Shown here: piece after piece, positions 25,899 through 35,333 of the stretch | How positions within the stretch are numbered: the stretch's first letter is position 1 | How the letters are laid out: each line of letters opens with the position of its first letter | Assembly: GCA_018672475.1 (NCBI GenBank) | Contig: JABHFS010000090.1 | Coordinates: forward strand, 1 to 48,714 | Direction of reading: 5' to 3' | DNA length: 48,714 nucleotides | Origin: Gemmatimonadota bacterium | GTDB taxonomy: Bacteria > Latescibacterota > UBA2968 > UBA8231 | Made by a program: the position numbers and the translations under genes | Notes under the pieces: generated by a model | The model's input: the letters and a program-made list of their open reading frames with translations, nothing else | What the model was told of the DNA's origin: nothing | Database searches by the model: none

Positions 25899-27818
25899 AT
25901 GAAAAATAAATACTGTTTTCTCGCTCTAATCCTCGCCTTGTCGTCCTGCTCGCCATCGGACGCGCTGACGGTCTATCGCATCGGCGGCGCGGCGCTGCCG
26001 CCGCCCGATCTGCCTGCAGGAACCGAATTCGTGCAATTGCAATGGGAAGATATCGAAAGCGCCCAGCACGGCCAGGCCGAGCAACTGTCGGTCACGCCAG
26101 ATCTCATAGAGCCTGAACAGCTCGATCCGTCGGTCAATCTGACTCCGCGTCTCAAAGAGCGCGGTGGCCGGGTACGGACTCTGCGTTGGACCGGTTGGGA
26201 GCCGAGCACCAAGGAAGACAGGGTGCTCTGGGACGAAGATCCCGAAACCGTGTTCTTGGGCGATGGCAGTTGGACCACTTCAGGTATCGGGGTGCGCAAC
26301 AAGAGTTTGATCTTTGATTTCGGTGGCAATTTTACCATCGAACGCATCCGCTTCTTTCCGCGCGATCGCTTTGCGGATGATCGATTCGTGCAGCGCTTCG
26401 TCATCGGTGTCAGCGACGGTGATCCACTCAAAGAAGGCACGCGGGAATACAGCATCGGTCATCAGGGCGATATATTCGACTTCGATATCGTACATCGGGC
26501 GAGCGAAAATACGGCTTCCTTCGTCGAACTCGACCTGCCGTCGATGCCGGTCCGCCGGATGCTCTTCGACGCCCCGGAAAACACCCAGGGTATCTGGGAA
26601 ATTGCCGAATTTGAAATCTACGGCAAGGGGTTCACGCCGATGGCCAGCTATGTGTCGAATGTGATCGATCTGGGAGGGAATGCCGCGCTGGGCGAGTTGA
26701 GTTGGGGGGCGGAGGTCGACCCGGGAGCGCGCATCGAACTGAGCATGCGCGCCGGCGATGACGACGATCCCAATACCTATTGGCGCAATACTTTTAGGGG
26801 CGATGAAAGAACCCGTTTGGACACTCGGGGTCGGATGATGACTTTGCGCAGCTACAACCGGCTAGAAACGGCCCAAAAGGCCGGCATTACGCCGGACACC
26901 GAAAAATGGGAGGGCTGGAGCACGCCCTACGACCTGCAAGCGGTCAGCACGGCGATGCAGGGCGACCAGCCTCGCCAATTTGTGCAGTTTCGCGCGAATT
27001 TTCTCTCGTCGGTGGAAGCGGGCGGGCGCCTGGGTTATGTGCAATTCGCTGTGTCGCAGCCGCCGGTGGCCACACTGGTGGCCGCTGAAATCACGCCGAC
27101 GCTGGCACCCAGTGGTGTGATCACGCAGTTCACCTATTTGTTAATGCCGCAGTTGCAAACCGGAGACCTGGGTTTCGACACCATTGAGATCGATACGCCG
27201 ACAGTGGTCGAGGGCGTAGAAGCGGTGCGGTTCAGTGGTGAGGAAGTGAACTTTGAGATTGTGCGCAGCGACGAGCGCGGCTTTGCCATTGCGATCCCAC
27301 GGGTGGACCAGGCGCGCGACGGCGAGCTGATCGAGGTGGTGTTCAGCAGTCCGATATTCAAGTTCGGCACGCTGTTCTCGGGCCGGGTCTATGACAGCGA
27401 GCGACCTTTGGAGGTGCGCCAGGTGGTGACCGCGGGGGAGGTCGACGAATTGGTCGAGGGCAATACGCTGAGTGTCGGGCTGAGCAATGTCAACGCCGAT
27501 ATCGTCGGGGCACTGGAGCTGGTGCCGCCGGCCTTTACGCCCAATGGCGACGGCGTCAACGACCACGTACGCGTCGAGTACGATTTGGTGAATGTGGCCG
27601 GTAGCGCCGAGGTGGCGGTGGTGCTCTACGATTTGCGCGGGGGGCGTATCGGCGAGGTATTTCGCGGTCCGGCCACAAGCGGCCAGTTTCAAATGGAGTG
27701 GGACGGGCGCGACCAGGCGGGGACCTTGCTCGATCCCGGCATTTATATTCTGCGCGTCGAAGTCGATACCGATCGCGGTATTCAGGCCAGGGAACGCATC
27801 GTTTCCCTGGCGTATTGA
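25899..27818 (+). CDS. Surface lipoprotein with discoidin/FlgD-Ig tail, protein 2
   Basis: A 639-residue protein with a lipoprotein signal (FLALILALSSC, Cys17 or close). A discoidin-like segment carries LIFDFGGNFTIERIRFFPRD and ends with GIWEIAEFEIYG. The next module repeats the pattern of protein 1: SYVSNVIDLGGNAALGELSW, then WEGWSTPYDLQ, then TPTLAPSGVITQFTYLLMP with GDLGFDTIEIDTP. PAFTPNGDGVND at residue 546 opens the FlgD-type Ig tail with LYDLRGGRIGEV and WDGRDQAGTLLDPGIYIL. It ends V-S-L-A-Y. The ATG has no strong ribosome site (GTGACCTGCT precedes it). Lipid anchoring plus the shared tail is odd: the tail may be an assembly signal rather than an anchor. Confidence 0.8.
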   Translation: MKNKYCFLALILALSSCSPSDALTVYRIGGAALPPPDLPAGTEFVQLQWEDIESAQHGQAEQLSVTPDLIEPEQLDPSVNLTPRLKERGGRVRTLRWTGWEPSTKEDRVLWDEDPETVFLGDGSWTTSGIGVRNKSLIFDFGGNFTIERIRFFPRDRFADDRFVQRFVIGVSDGDPLKEGTREYSIGHQGDIFDFDIVHRASENTASFVELDLPSMPVRRMLFDAPENTQGIWEIAEFEIYGKGFTPMASYVSNVIDLGGNAALGELSWGAEVDPGARIELSMRAGDDDDPNTYWRNTFRGDERTRLDTRGRMMTLRSYNRLETAQKAGITPDTEKWEGWSTPYDLQAVSTAMQGDQPRQFVQFRANFLSSVEAGGRLGYVQFAVSQPPVATLVAAEITPTLAPSGVITQFTYLLMPQLQTGDLGFDTIEIDTPTVVEGVEAVRFSGEEVNFEIVRSDERGFAIAIPRVDQARDGELIEVVFSSPIFKFGTLFSGRVYDSERPLEVRQVVTAGEVDELVEGNTLSVGLSNVNADIVGALELVPPAFTPNGDGVNDHVRVEYDLVNVAGSAEVAVVLYDLRGGRIGEVFRGPATSGQFQMEWDGRDQAGTLLDPGIYILRVEVDTDRGIQARERIVSLAY

Positions 27819-27831
27819 GGAGCAGCGCGCT

Positions 27832-30501
27832 ATGCAGCGAATCTTATTTGTGCTCGGGATCGGACTGGTTGTCGTCGGGGCATTGCAAGCTCAGGGGACC
27901 GGCTATCGACTTACCTCCAACCAGATCGTCGTCGATGGGCCGCAACACTGGCGCAACTGGAATTTCCCGGTGGGGACGCTCGAGATTGACGAGACCGGTA
28001 CGATCACGCCTTTCTTCCTCAGGCGCAATACCAATGCCACAGAAGATATCATCGACTTCTTGCGGTTGCATCCACCGAATAAACTGGACAAAGAACCTGA
28101 GGATATCACACTGACCGATGCCATTCGAGCCGGTTCCAATGCGCTGGGTGTGCTCAGTGTATTAGATGGCGATATGAGCACCTATTGGCAGCCGGATCCA
28201 CCCGAAAGCGAAGTCGAACTGGGCACGCAATGGTGGTTTACCGTCGATTTGGGCCGACTGGTCATCGCTAAACGCATCGTACTCAAATTTGTCGAAGAAG
28301 ACGCGGGCGATCCTTTTTTGCAATACGACGTGCTTATTTCCGACGGCGAAGTGCCAGAAAAGTTCGTCTCTTCTGATGAACCGGCGTTTAACGCGATATG
28401 GCGGACATTGAAGCCGAATAAGACCGAACGTTTGTTGGAAATCTCCTTGGGTGGGACACAGGAAGCCGAGGCGGAGGAGCTTAGTTCCCAGCCGCTCAAC
28501 GCCCCGCCGACTTCTTCGGTTGCCGTGGTGCAACAGGAGTTCGCCGGCACGGGAGTGCGTTTGGTGCAGGTGGTAGTGCGGGCCAGCGATTTTGCTCGCG
28601 GTCGGGTGGTGAGCCAGGATGCATACGGCGCATTGTCGGCGACCGAACAGGGCGATATCGTTTTCCACAAGTTGCAGCGCGACGGTCGCCTGACCGAGGT
28701 TGCCGCAGAAGATTACGACACATTACCGGCCGATCAGCAGGGCGATGTGGTCTATTATCAGCGAGAACGACCGCGCTTGGCCGAACTCGAAGTCTGGCAC
28801 GAGGGCGATGATGCGATTCTCGCGACGTTGGCGCGCGGCGGCGATGTCTCCGCGTCACAGGGGCTGCCTGTCGGTCGCACTGTAGACGGCAATGTGCAGA
28901 CCTATGTCGACCTGATTTACTCCTTTGACCGGCAGACCATCCGCAGTCCCGAAGGACATATAACCTACGATCTGGGTTCGGCCTACTGGCTGGACACCTT
29001 CCGTATCGCCTATGGCGGCCAGACGCTCCGCGACCGCTTCTCGTTTCCGTCCTACCGCCTTGACGCATCCAATGGCGCGATCAACGCTGACGGGACGCTC
29101 AAGTGGACCACCGTCGCCAGCCGCGAGCAGTCGAGTTCGCGCAAGGCATTCGAAGGACACGACTTCGAGCTGATCAAGACGCGTTTTTTTCGCATGGTCT
29201 TTGAGCATCTTATCGTGCCGGTCGGCGGACACCGTGGTTTTCCCGCCTCGGTGCAACTCTATGGGCAAGGTTTCCAGCCAGAGGTTCAGTTGGAATCCGA
29301 TTTGATCGGTTTGGATGGCCGTCGCAACCTATTGTCGATCGAGTGGGACGCCGATACGCCGCCGGGCACAAACGTGCTGATACAGACGCGCACCGGCAAC
29401 GAGTTGGGCGAGGTGCTACACTTTTTCAAAAGCGATGGCACCGAAATAAGCAAAACGGAATACAATAACCCGACGCTACTGGACATCTTCAAGGGGGATA
29501 TCGTCCCCGAGGAGGTCGAGGGCGACGATTGGAGTGGTTGGAGTGCGCCCTATGAGGACATGGCGGGTAGCTCGATCACCTCGCCGAGCCCGCGCGCATT
29601 CCTCAAAGTCCAGGCAACGATGCTGTCCGAAGATCCGGCGATCAGCGCCACGCTGAAATCGCTAAAGCTCAACTTCGCCGAGCCGGTGGCTCAGGGCCTG
29701 ATGGGCGAGGTGACGCCATTTCGGGTGGATTCACTCGGGGTTGAGCGGGTCTTTTCGCTCTATGTGCGGCCCGAGTTTGGCAACCGCGATCCGGGTTTTG
29801 ATCAAATGCTGCTGGTGACACCGTCGGACATGCCGCTCGAATTTATGGGGCTCTACGCGGGTTCCGACGAGGATTTTGCCGGTGCGGCGGATATGGCCTC
29901 CCTTTCGGTGGCCGATGTCGAGGTTGTGGCTACGGCCACAGATAGTTTGCAGTTGGCTTTTACGGCGGTGCGTCCCGGCGACGGAATCGAAGTGGTGCGG
30001 CTTGATTTCAGGACGACGCTCTTCGGGATGGGGGCGGTATTGCAGGCGGCATTGCAAAACAGCGCTGATGGCGGGGACGCCTGGCAGCGGGTCGATCCGG
30101 GCGACGCGCTCGCCGAGGTCGAGGGCAATACGATTACACTAGTCGGCAATGCGACACGCGGTGACCTGCTGACCGAAGTCTCGGTGCGTCCTAGGGTCTT
30201 TACGCCCAATGGTGATCGGATCAACGACGAGACCGTATTCGCCTTCAAAGTGGTGCGCCTGTCCGACGACAGCCCAGTAGAAGTGACGATCTACGATTTG
30301 AGCGGCCGAGTCGTGCGGCGACTGGTGGAGCGGCGGGCCGTCAGCACGGGCGAGTACGCAATCGGCTGGGACGGCAAAGACGCGTCCGGCGGACTGGTGC
30401 CGCCGGGTATTTATTACGCTCGGTTGCGGCTAGCCGTAGACAAAGGTGGGATCAGCACCAGCAAGACGGAAGTGTTGCGCATGGTATCGGTGGCCTATTG
30501 A
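27832..30501 (+). CDS. Secreted discoidin/FlgD-Ig-tail protein 3
   Basis: An 889-residue exported protein with signal MQRILFVLGIGLVVVGALQA. The start at ATG 27832, 13 bases after the previous stop and after TGAGGAG, is preferred over an open frame that extends 240 bases into the previous gene. Two F5/8-type discoidin segments can be seen: VLDGDMSTYWQ with WWFTVDLGRLVIAKRIVLKF, and a second with TVDGNVQTYVDL and TYDLGSAYWLDTFRIAYGG. Then WSGWSAPYED and a module like those in proteins 1 and 2. RVFTPNGDRIND at residue 790 opens the FlgD-type tail, ending V-S-V-A-Y. It is the last gene of the operon, before an intrinsic terminator. Likely binds a surface carbohydrate or matrix component. Confidence 0.82.
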   Translation: MQRILFVLGIGLVVVGALQAQGTGYRLTSNQIVVDGPQHWRNWNFPVGTLEIDETGTITPFFLRRNTNATEDIIDFLRLHPPNKLDKEPEDITLTDAIRAGSNALGVLSVLDGDMSTYWQPDPPESEVELGTQWWFTVDLGRLVIAKRIVLKFVEEDAGDPFLQYDVLISDGEVPEKFVSSDEPAFNAIWRTLKPNKTERLLEISLGGTQEAEAEELSSQPLNAPPTSSVAVVQQEFAGTGVRLVQVVVRASDFARGRVVSQDAYGALSATEQGDIVFHKLQRDGRLTEVAAEDYDTLPADQQGDVVYYQRERPRLAELEVWHEGDDAILATLARGGDVSASQGLPVGRTVDGNVQTYVDLIYSFDRQTIRSPEGHITYDLGSAYWLDTFRIAYGGQTLRDRFSFPSYRLDASNGAINADGTLKWTTVASREQSSSRKAFEGHDFELIKTRFFRMVFEHLIVPVGGHRGFPASVQLYGQGFQPEVQLESDLIGLDGRRNLLSIEWDADTPPGTNVLIQTRTGNELGEVLHFFKSDGTEISKTEYNNPTLLDIFKGDIVPEEVEGDDWSGWSAPYEDMAGSSITSPSPRAFLKVQATMLSEDPAISATLKSLKLNFAEPVAQGLMGEVTPFRVDSLGVERVFSLYVRPEFGNRDPGFDQMLLVTPSDMPLEFMGLYAGSDEDFAGAADMASLSVADVEVVATATDSLQLAFTAVRPGDGIEVVRLDFRTTLFGMGAVLQAALQNSADGGDAWQRVDPGDALAEVEGNTITLVGNATRGDLLTEVSVRPRVFTPNGDRINDETVFAFKVVRLSDDSPVEVTIYDLSGRVVRRLVERRAVSTGEYAIGWDGKDASGGLVPPGIYYARLRLAVDKGGISTSKTEVLRMVSVAY

Positions 30502-30528
30502 GGGGCACGATCCTTTTAGCTGGATGAT

Positions 30529-30560
30529 GGGGCGATGGCATTGCAGCTGTCGCCCTTTTT
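30529..30560 (+). terminator. Rho-independent terminator of the surface operon
   Basis: GGGCGA (30530-30535) pairs with TCGCCC (30550-30555), enclosing a GC-AT-GC inner stem, and TTTTT follows at once. It lies 30 bases after the stop of the 889-residue gene and closes the 16061-30501 operon. Confidence 0.8.
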
Positions 30561-30710
30561 CATTGGGGGTCGTCGTCGCAGATCTCAACGCATCACGCAA
30601 AGAAAACCGTACCCTGCGAGTTGGTCCGAGTCTTTTTTGCAACGGCACTAAACTTGTCTTGACGCGTGCCCCTTTTGCCGAAGGTTTCCTGTATATAGGA
30701 GGAGGCTGAG

Positions 30711-32560
30711 ATGAAGGAAAGATCTATACGTGTTTTTTGTGCAGTATTTTTCATCGGCGTCGTAAGCGCAGCAGCCCACGTGCCCGAGGGAACCGTCTAC
30801 AAGGTCTATCAGTTTACCGACGACCGCGTGCCGCAGATGGACGGCGATGCGAGGGATTGGGATCAAGTGCCGATCGAATATTCCTTTAATTTCCGGTACC
30901 ACACCGAGGTCAAATAAGGCAAGGGCCTCGAGCACAATACCGCCGATTTGCATATCAAGCGCGTGGCGGTGGGTTGGAACGAGCGGCTCAACCGGCTCTA
31001 CTTTATGGCGGAGGTTTCCGACAATATCCACCTCTTTGAAAAACCCGCCGACCACATCGACTCGCTCGACACCTACAATAGCCGTCGGACCGGGGCTTTT
31101 GTGCACGGCTCGGATATTTTTGAGATCGTCATCGACGCCGATCACGGCGGTGAGCGGGTGGTCAATCTTTCGGAGAACGAGGAGGAGGAGATGCGGCTGC
31201 GCAGCGCTTTCGCGCAGAATTACCATCTCTACATGCCGCCGCTCAACGGTTCCTATTGGCACTGGATGTGAAGACGGGCGACGTGGACCGATGATCCGAC
31301 TTATTCGGATGTGGGCTGGCGTTTCGACGGGAAGCACGGTTCGGATGGCACGGTAATTTACGAATGTTATTTAACGCCCTTCGATGATTTACATCCGGTC
31401 GGGCCCGACAGCAGTATAGTGCACGACCTGACGCAAGGGGCGATCATCGGCCTGAGTTGGGCGTTTTTGGATGCGGATGCCGGATCGAGTCAGCAGCGTG
31501 CCTTCTGGAGTTTGTCGGGCCAAAGGCAGATGGCTGCCAATGCCGCATTTTTGGTCGATTTCGAGCTGATGCCCGTTGATGCACGCACTGGAGATCCGGC
31601 GGAATCTCCCCCCGGCACGTTCAGTTTGACGCCGCAGGTCGACCTGGATTTGCAGCCGGTGCCGCTGGTGGTGCCGGCGCAATTTCGCGGTTTGGTGCCG
31701 AGTGGATTGACGATGAATCTGCCACCGGTTTTTTCGGCCAAGGTCTTCGCCGCCACCGGGCTCGAAGGGCCGCGGTTGATGGACTTCAGCCCGGCGGGTG
31801 TGCTGCACGTGGCCAATATGAAGGTCGGTGGTGCTTCGGTGTTTAAGCCGCCGGCCGGGGCGGGAAAAAGCCAGATCGTCGCTTTGCCGGACAAAGATGG
31901 CGACGGGGTGGTGGATCGGGTCGTGGTGGCCGTCGATGGATTGCGCTGGACCAATAGTCTGGTCTTTGACAGCCAGGGTGCGCTATATGTGGCCGATACC
32001 CATGAGTTGTTGCGTTTCGGCGACGACGATGGCGACGGCGTCTACGAACAGCGGGAATTGCTGGCGCAGATCCCCTGGGCGAAGGCCTGGTCGACAAAGC
32101 TATCGCCGGGTGGCAGGTGGTCGAGATCCCGCTGGAGCTTTTCGAACTGTCGGGACCGGTCGAGAGGATCCGCTTTTTGGGCACGCTGAAAGGGACTTTC
32201 CACCTAGATGACCTGCGGATACGCACGGCGGCGCCGGCGCCGGAAACGGCGGTATTGGAAGAGCGGACAACGGCGGTGCCGGGGGATTTCGCTCTTGAGC
32301 AAAACAGGCCGAATCCGTTCAATAGCGACACGGTGATCCGCTTTGCGCTGCCGCTGCGCGGCGAGGTGGAATTGCTCGTCTACAATCTGGCCGGGCAGCG
32401 GGTGGCTACCCTGGTCGAGGGAGCGCGCGAGGCTGGGACATATGCGGTGCGCTGGGATGGGCGGAATGCCTCGGGGCAGTCGTTGGCGAGCGGGGTTTAT
32501 CTCTATCGGTTGCAGAGCGGTGAGCGGATCGAGAGTCGGAAGCTGCTATTGTTGAAATAA
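30711..32560 (+). pseudogene. Secreted CBM9-like/sorbosone-dehydrogenase-like/FlgD-Ig gene, broken
   Basis: AGGAGG at 30697-30702 precedes ATG 30711 and a good signal peptide ending SAAA-HVPEG. The frame carries a CBM9-like segment (QMDGDARDWDQVP) related to the intact gene at 34358. It is cut by TAA 30915-30917 and TGA 31269-31271; similarity continues in the same frame through both. Further on, LPDKDGDGVVDRVV and LVFDSQGALYVADTHELLRFGD resemble the start of L-sorbosone-dehydrogenase-like propellers. Near 32085 the frame shifts by one register and the propeller is cut short; the new frame runs QVVEIPLELFELSG into a FlgD/T9SS-type tail (ALEQNRPNPFNSDTVIRF) ending RKLLLLK. Two stops, a shift and a lost middle make it a pseudogene. 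Confidence 0.8.
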
Positions 32561-32660
32561 AACCTGTTTCGCGATCGAGTTATACATCCATCACGGCGGT
32601 GCGCATGTAAGCGCCCGAGCTGCAAATCTTATATTTCTGAGCGAGCAAGATGCGGGCGAT

Positions 32661-33110
32661 ATGTATCGTTTGGCCCAAGAGATTCACCGTCGGCAAGGCG
32701 ATGGGGATCGTCAGGCTTCTGTCGTCGCGGCGATTGGCGATATCTACCAAGAGCAGGCCCAGTTTGATTCGCGTTGGCGGCTTTCCAAACGGCGCTGTGC
32801 CTATACCAACAACACTCATCCCATCCAGTCGAGATCGCCATGCAATTCGACCATATCGGCAATACCTACTTCGAACGAGGTGAACTCGACAAGGCGCTCA
32901 AGGCCTTTGGTGATGCGCTGCACGTTTTCAAGCTGCTCGGTCATCGGCACGGCGAAGCGCAGAGCCTGGGCAATATCGGCTTGCTGCACCGGCGCCGAGG
33001 TGCGGAGGTGGAAGCCCTTGATTATCTGGCGCAGGCCCGAGCCATCTATCGGGACACAGGGGATCGGGGGGCAGGCGGTTGCGCGGGCGCTGGCGGAGAT
33101 GGCTGAGTAG
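32661..33110 (+). pseudogene. TPR-repeat protein fragment with two frameshifts
   Basis: The sequence starts in one frame (MYRLAQEIHRRQGDGDRQA, then AAIGDIYQEQAQFD). It continues after about 32770 in a second frame as canonical TPR units (HIGNTYFERGELDKALKAFG, NIGLLHRRRGAEVEALDYLA) and returns to the first frame near 33065 at a run of G, ending QAVARALAEMAE at TGA/TAG around 33108. Helix pairs of about 34-40 residues fit tetratricopeptide repeats. The N-terminal part of the original protein is not visible. A related protein would be a scaffold; this copy looks dead. It converges with the AraC gene. Confidence 0.65.
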
Positions 33111-33137
33111 GGGGCACATCGCTTGGGAACAAAAATC

Positions 33138-34013
33138 TTAGCTCAAATCATCACTTGTTAGATATTGCGCATTGGCCAACTGGCTGCGATAGGCGCTGGG
33201 TGTCTCGCCGCAAATTTCCTTGAATACCCTGCTAAAATGAAACTGATTGCTAAACCCAACCCGTTCGGCGATTCCGGATATCGATAATTCGGTAGTGACC
33301 AACATCCGACAAGCCTGGGTAATACGCGTCTTTTTGACGTAGTCCATCGGCGACTGTTGCATCTGTGATTTGAAGTAGGGGAAGAAGCGCGATAGCGACA
33401 TGTGCGCGGCTTTGGCGAGGTCTTTGACGGAGATGGATGTGCTGAGATTGTTGTTTATATGATCGAAAACCGGGAATAGGCGCTCCGAATAGCGTATATC
33501 TTCGAAGTCGGTGAACTTGGGCTTTGATACCTCGCAGAGTATATAGAGTATTTTAAACGCGATCTCGTTGGTGCGTATGAAATTGAGCAGGGTGTTGGGA
33601 CCATTGGCGATGGCTAATAATTGACCGATCAGATCCCCCATCTGACTGGCCTGGAAGCCGCTTATTTTGAGTGGTATGTCGAGCAGGGAGGCAACATCGA
33701 TATTGTCAAAAATGGTGAACCGGCAGTGGATCCAGCGGGAGGACATCACCCCGGTTTGATCGAGGTGGTGGATATTGGTAAAGGGCACTTCGGAGCCGAT
33801 TAGAACGATTTCGCCCGGGTGGACGAATATCGTTTGATCTTGAGTGCGGATCTCGTATTGGCCTTGCAGACATTGGGCGACGATCGTTTCGGGCAAGGTG
33901 CGGGTGCGGGTGAATTTATCAGAAGTTAGTGTGCGCTCGCCGGTGCGGATAAACTCCAGGCGTATATCGTTTAGCTGCATATTGACTTCATGTTGAACAA
34001 CACCTTTAGACAT
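33138..34013 (-). CDS. AraC-family transcriptional regulator
   Basis: A 291-residue regulator. The N-terminal 160 residues resemble a cupin-type sensor domain (VHPGEIVLIGSEVPFTNIH). The C-terminal 100 residues hold the double helix-turn-helix of the AraC/XylS family: SISVKDLAKAAHMSLSRFFP for the first and ISGIAERVGFSNQFHFSRVF for the second, followed by E-x-P-S-A-Y-R. ATG 34013 is chosen because GGAAG lies ten bases upstream; a TTG at 34070 would add 19 residues. It is divergent from the sulfatase/solute-binding cluster and is the obvious candidate to control it, probably responding to a sugar-like inducer. The target sites are not proven. Confidence 0.88.
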   Translation of the reverse strand: MSKGVVQHEVNMQLNDIRLEFIRTGERTLTSDKFTRTRTLPETIVAQCLQGQYEIRTQDQTIFVHPGEIVLIGSEVPFTNIHHLDQTGVMSSRWIHCRFTIFDNIDVASLLDIPLKISGFQASQMGDLIGQLLAIANGPNTLLNFIRTNEIAFKILYILCEVSKPKFTDFEDIRYSERLFPVFDHINNNLSTSISVKDLAKAAHMSLSRFFPYFKSQMQQSPMDYVKKTRITQACRMLVTTELSISGIAERVGFSNQFHFSRVFKEICGETPSAYRSQLANAQYLTSDDLS

Positions 34014-34357
34014 AATGGTTATACTTCCAATTAATAGCTCATTTAAATTGCTGAGAGCTTGGATTGACAATGTTTATTACTGGTATAAATCATTGTAAAT
34101 ATGTCATTTTATGTAAAATTAGCAAGGCCTATGTATAGATGGTATATGCAAAAATAATCGAAGTCTACGGGTAAATATATAGAGATCTTAATCTGGTGGT
34201 AGGTATTCCTGGATATATTGTTAGCATTTTTAGTCATTGAACCGCAGGATGCTGTTTCTTTATATTGATATAAAGTTTAAATAGATTCAATCAAGAACAT
34301 TCCGCACCCGATCTCAGGGGGCATACATCTCAGCTTACTAACCATGAGAGGTTCGTC
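34014..34357. promoter_or_regulatory. AT-rich divergent region between the AraC gene and the catabolic cluster
   Basis: A gap of 344 bases, clearly more AT-rich than the coding flanks, holding promoters of the regulator and the CBM9-like gene. It carries the second copy of the element also found at 15898. A stretch TATATTGATATAAAG at about 34260-34274 is a weak palindrome. No coding frame is supported. Confidence 0.45.
34215..34238 (+). promoter_or_regulatory. Shared upstream element, copy 2
   Basis: ATATTGTTAGCATTTTTAG begins the element and matches the one at 15898-15921 at 20 of 24 positions. It stands about 120 bases before the ATG of the CBM9-like secreted protein. It may be a binding site for the neighbouring AraC protein or a general promoter part; both are conjecture. 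Confidence 0.35.
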
Positions 34358-35302
34358 ATGCGAAAAGCATTCGCGCTTGCCGCAGCAGTTTCTCTGCTCA
34401 GCTTTAGTAGTGCCGCCGTCGCTCATGTGCCAGAAGGTTTGGTGCTTGGCGTCTGGCAGTGGCCCACAACGCATTTGCCCGTTATGGACGGGGATATTTC
34501 CGAGTGGGACGTAGTGCCCGACAATCTGTGGCTGTCGGCCTTTTCCGAGTTCAATGGCGAGCCGTTGAACACAGTGGTGGCAGGTGAAGTCGGCGCCGAG
34601 GTAGATGCCGCCGATCTGAACTTCCGCTGGACTCAGGGCTGGAACGACGAGCTCGATCGCCTCTACTTCGTCCAGGATCGCTTCGATGATCTGTGGGACC
34701 GCGACGCCGGTGGTGTGGGCGGCGCCGGTGGCGACGATAGCTTCGAGATCAATATCGATGCCAACCACGGCGGCGATGTCTCGTGGTTCGGCGCCGACGA
34801 TTTCGACACCGAGGAAGAGGTTGCGCGCAACCGCGGCCGCCTCAACCAGATGAGCCATTATCGTTGGCCACCAATGGAGCCGATCGGTTGGAACTGGCTG
34901 TGGGCTTCGAGCGCGACTTGGCACGACACCGAGCCCTATTCGTGCTGCGGCGACTCCTTTAACCTCAATGGCGCGCACGGCACCGAGGCGACTCTGCAGG
35001 CTGAGTGGTGGACTGTCGCCTGGGACGATTTCGATCACGAGTCGCCCGACAATAGCATCCAGCACGATTTTGTCGAGAACGAGATCATCGGTCTGAGCAT
35101 CTCGCTCATCGACAACGACATAGGTACCGACAAAGAGACCGACCGTGCCTTCGCCGCCTGGCGTCTAGGCGGTCAGCGCTGCGGCAATGGCGACGGCAAG
35201 TGCGCCACCGACTTCATCCTGCTGCCCGTGCAAAATGAGCTTTTGCCGACGGCGGTCGAAGACGATAGCTGGGGCCATATCAAGGCTTCCTATATGCGCT
35301 AG
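34358..35302 (+). CDS. Secreted CBM9-like protein
   Basis: A 314-residue exported protein. Signal peptide MRKAFALAAAVSLLSFSSAA is cut after AVA (residue 22). The mature part begins HVPEG and carries VMDGDISEWDVVPD, LDRLYFVQDRFDDLW and FEINIDANHGGDVSW, the pattern of CBM9-like / DOMON-like sugar-binding sandwiches. WNWLWASSATW aligns with HWM-stop-RRATW of the pseudogene at 30711. There is no tail domain. It is the first gene after the AraC promoter region and is followed by a hairpin and the solute-binding protein. It could capture or sense the compound that the cluster processes. Confidence 0.72.
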   Translation: MRKAFALAAAVSLLSFSSAAVAHVPEGLVLGVWQWPTTHLPVMDGDISEWDVVPDNLWLSAFSEFNGEPLNTVVAGEVGAEVDAADLNFRWTQGWNDELDRLYFVQDRFDDLWDRDAGGVGGAGGDDSFEINIDANHGGDVSWFGADDFDTEEEVARNRGRLNQMSHYRWPPMEPIGWNWLWASSATWHDTEPYSCCGDSFNLNGAHGTEATLQAEWWTVAWDDFDHESPDNSIQHDFVENEIIGLSISLIDNDIGTDKETDRAFAAWRLGGQRCGNGDGKCATDFILLPVQNELLPTAVEDDSWGHIKASYMR

Positions 35303-35333
35303 TTTTTTCGCCGTAGTTAAATTAGTATAGAAT

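Noticed and set aside
31269..31271. TGA possibly read as Trp (altered code)
   Set aside because: Most other genes in the window end at TGA, TAA or TAG with normal family lengths, and this gene also carries TAA and a frameshift, so ordinary decay is simpler.
34277..35065. Minus-strand frame opposite the CBM9-like gene
   Set aside because: No ribosome site and no family; the plus-strand gene has a signal peptide and a paralog.
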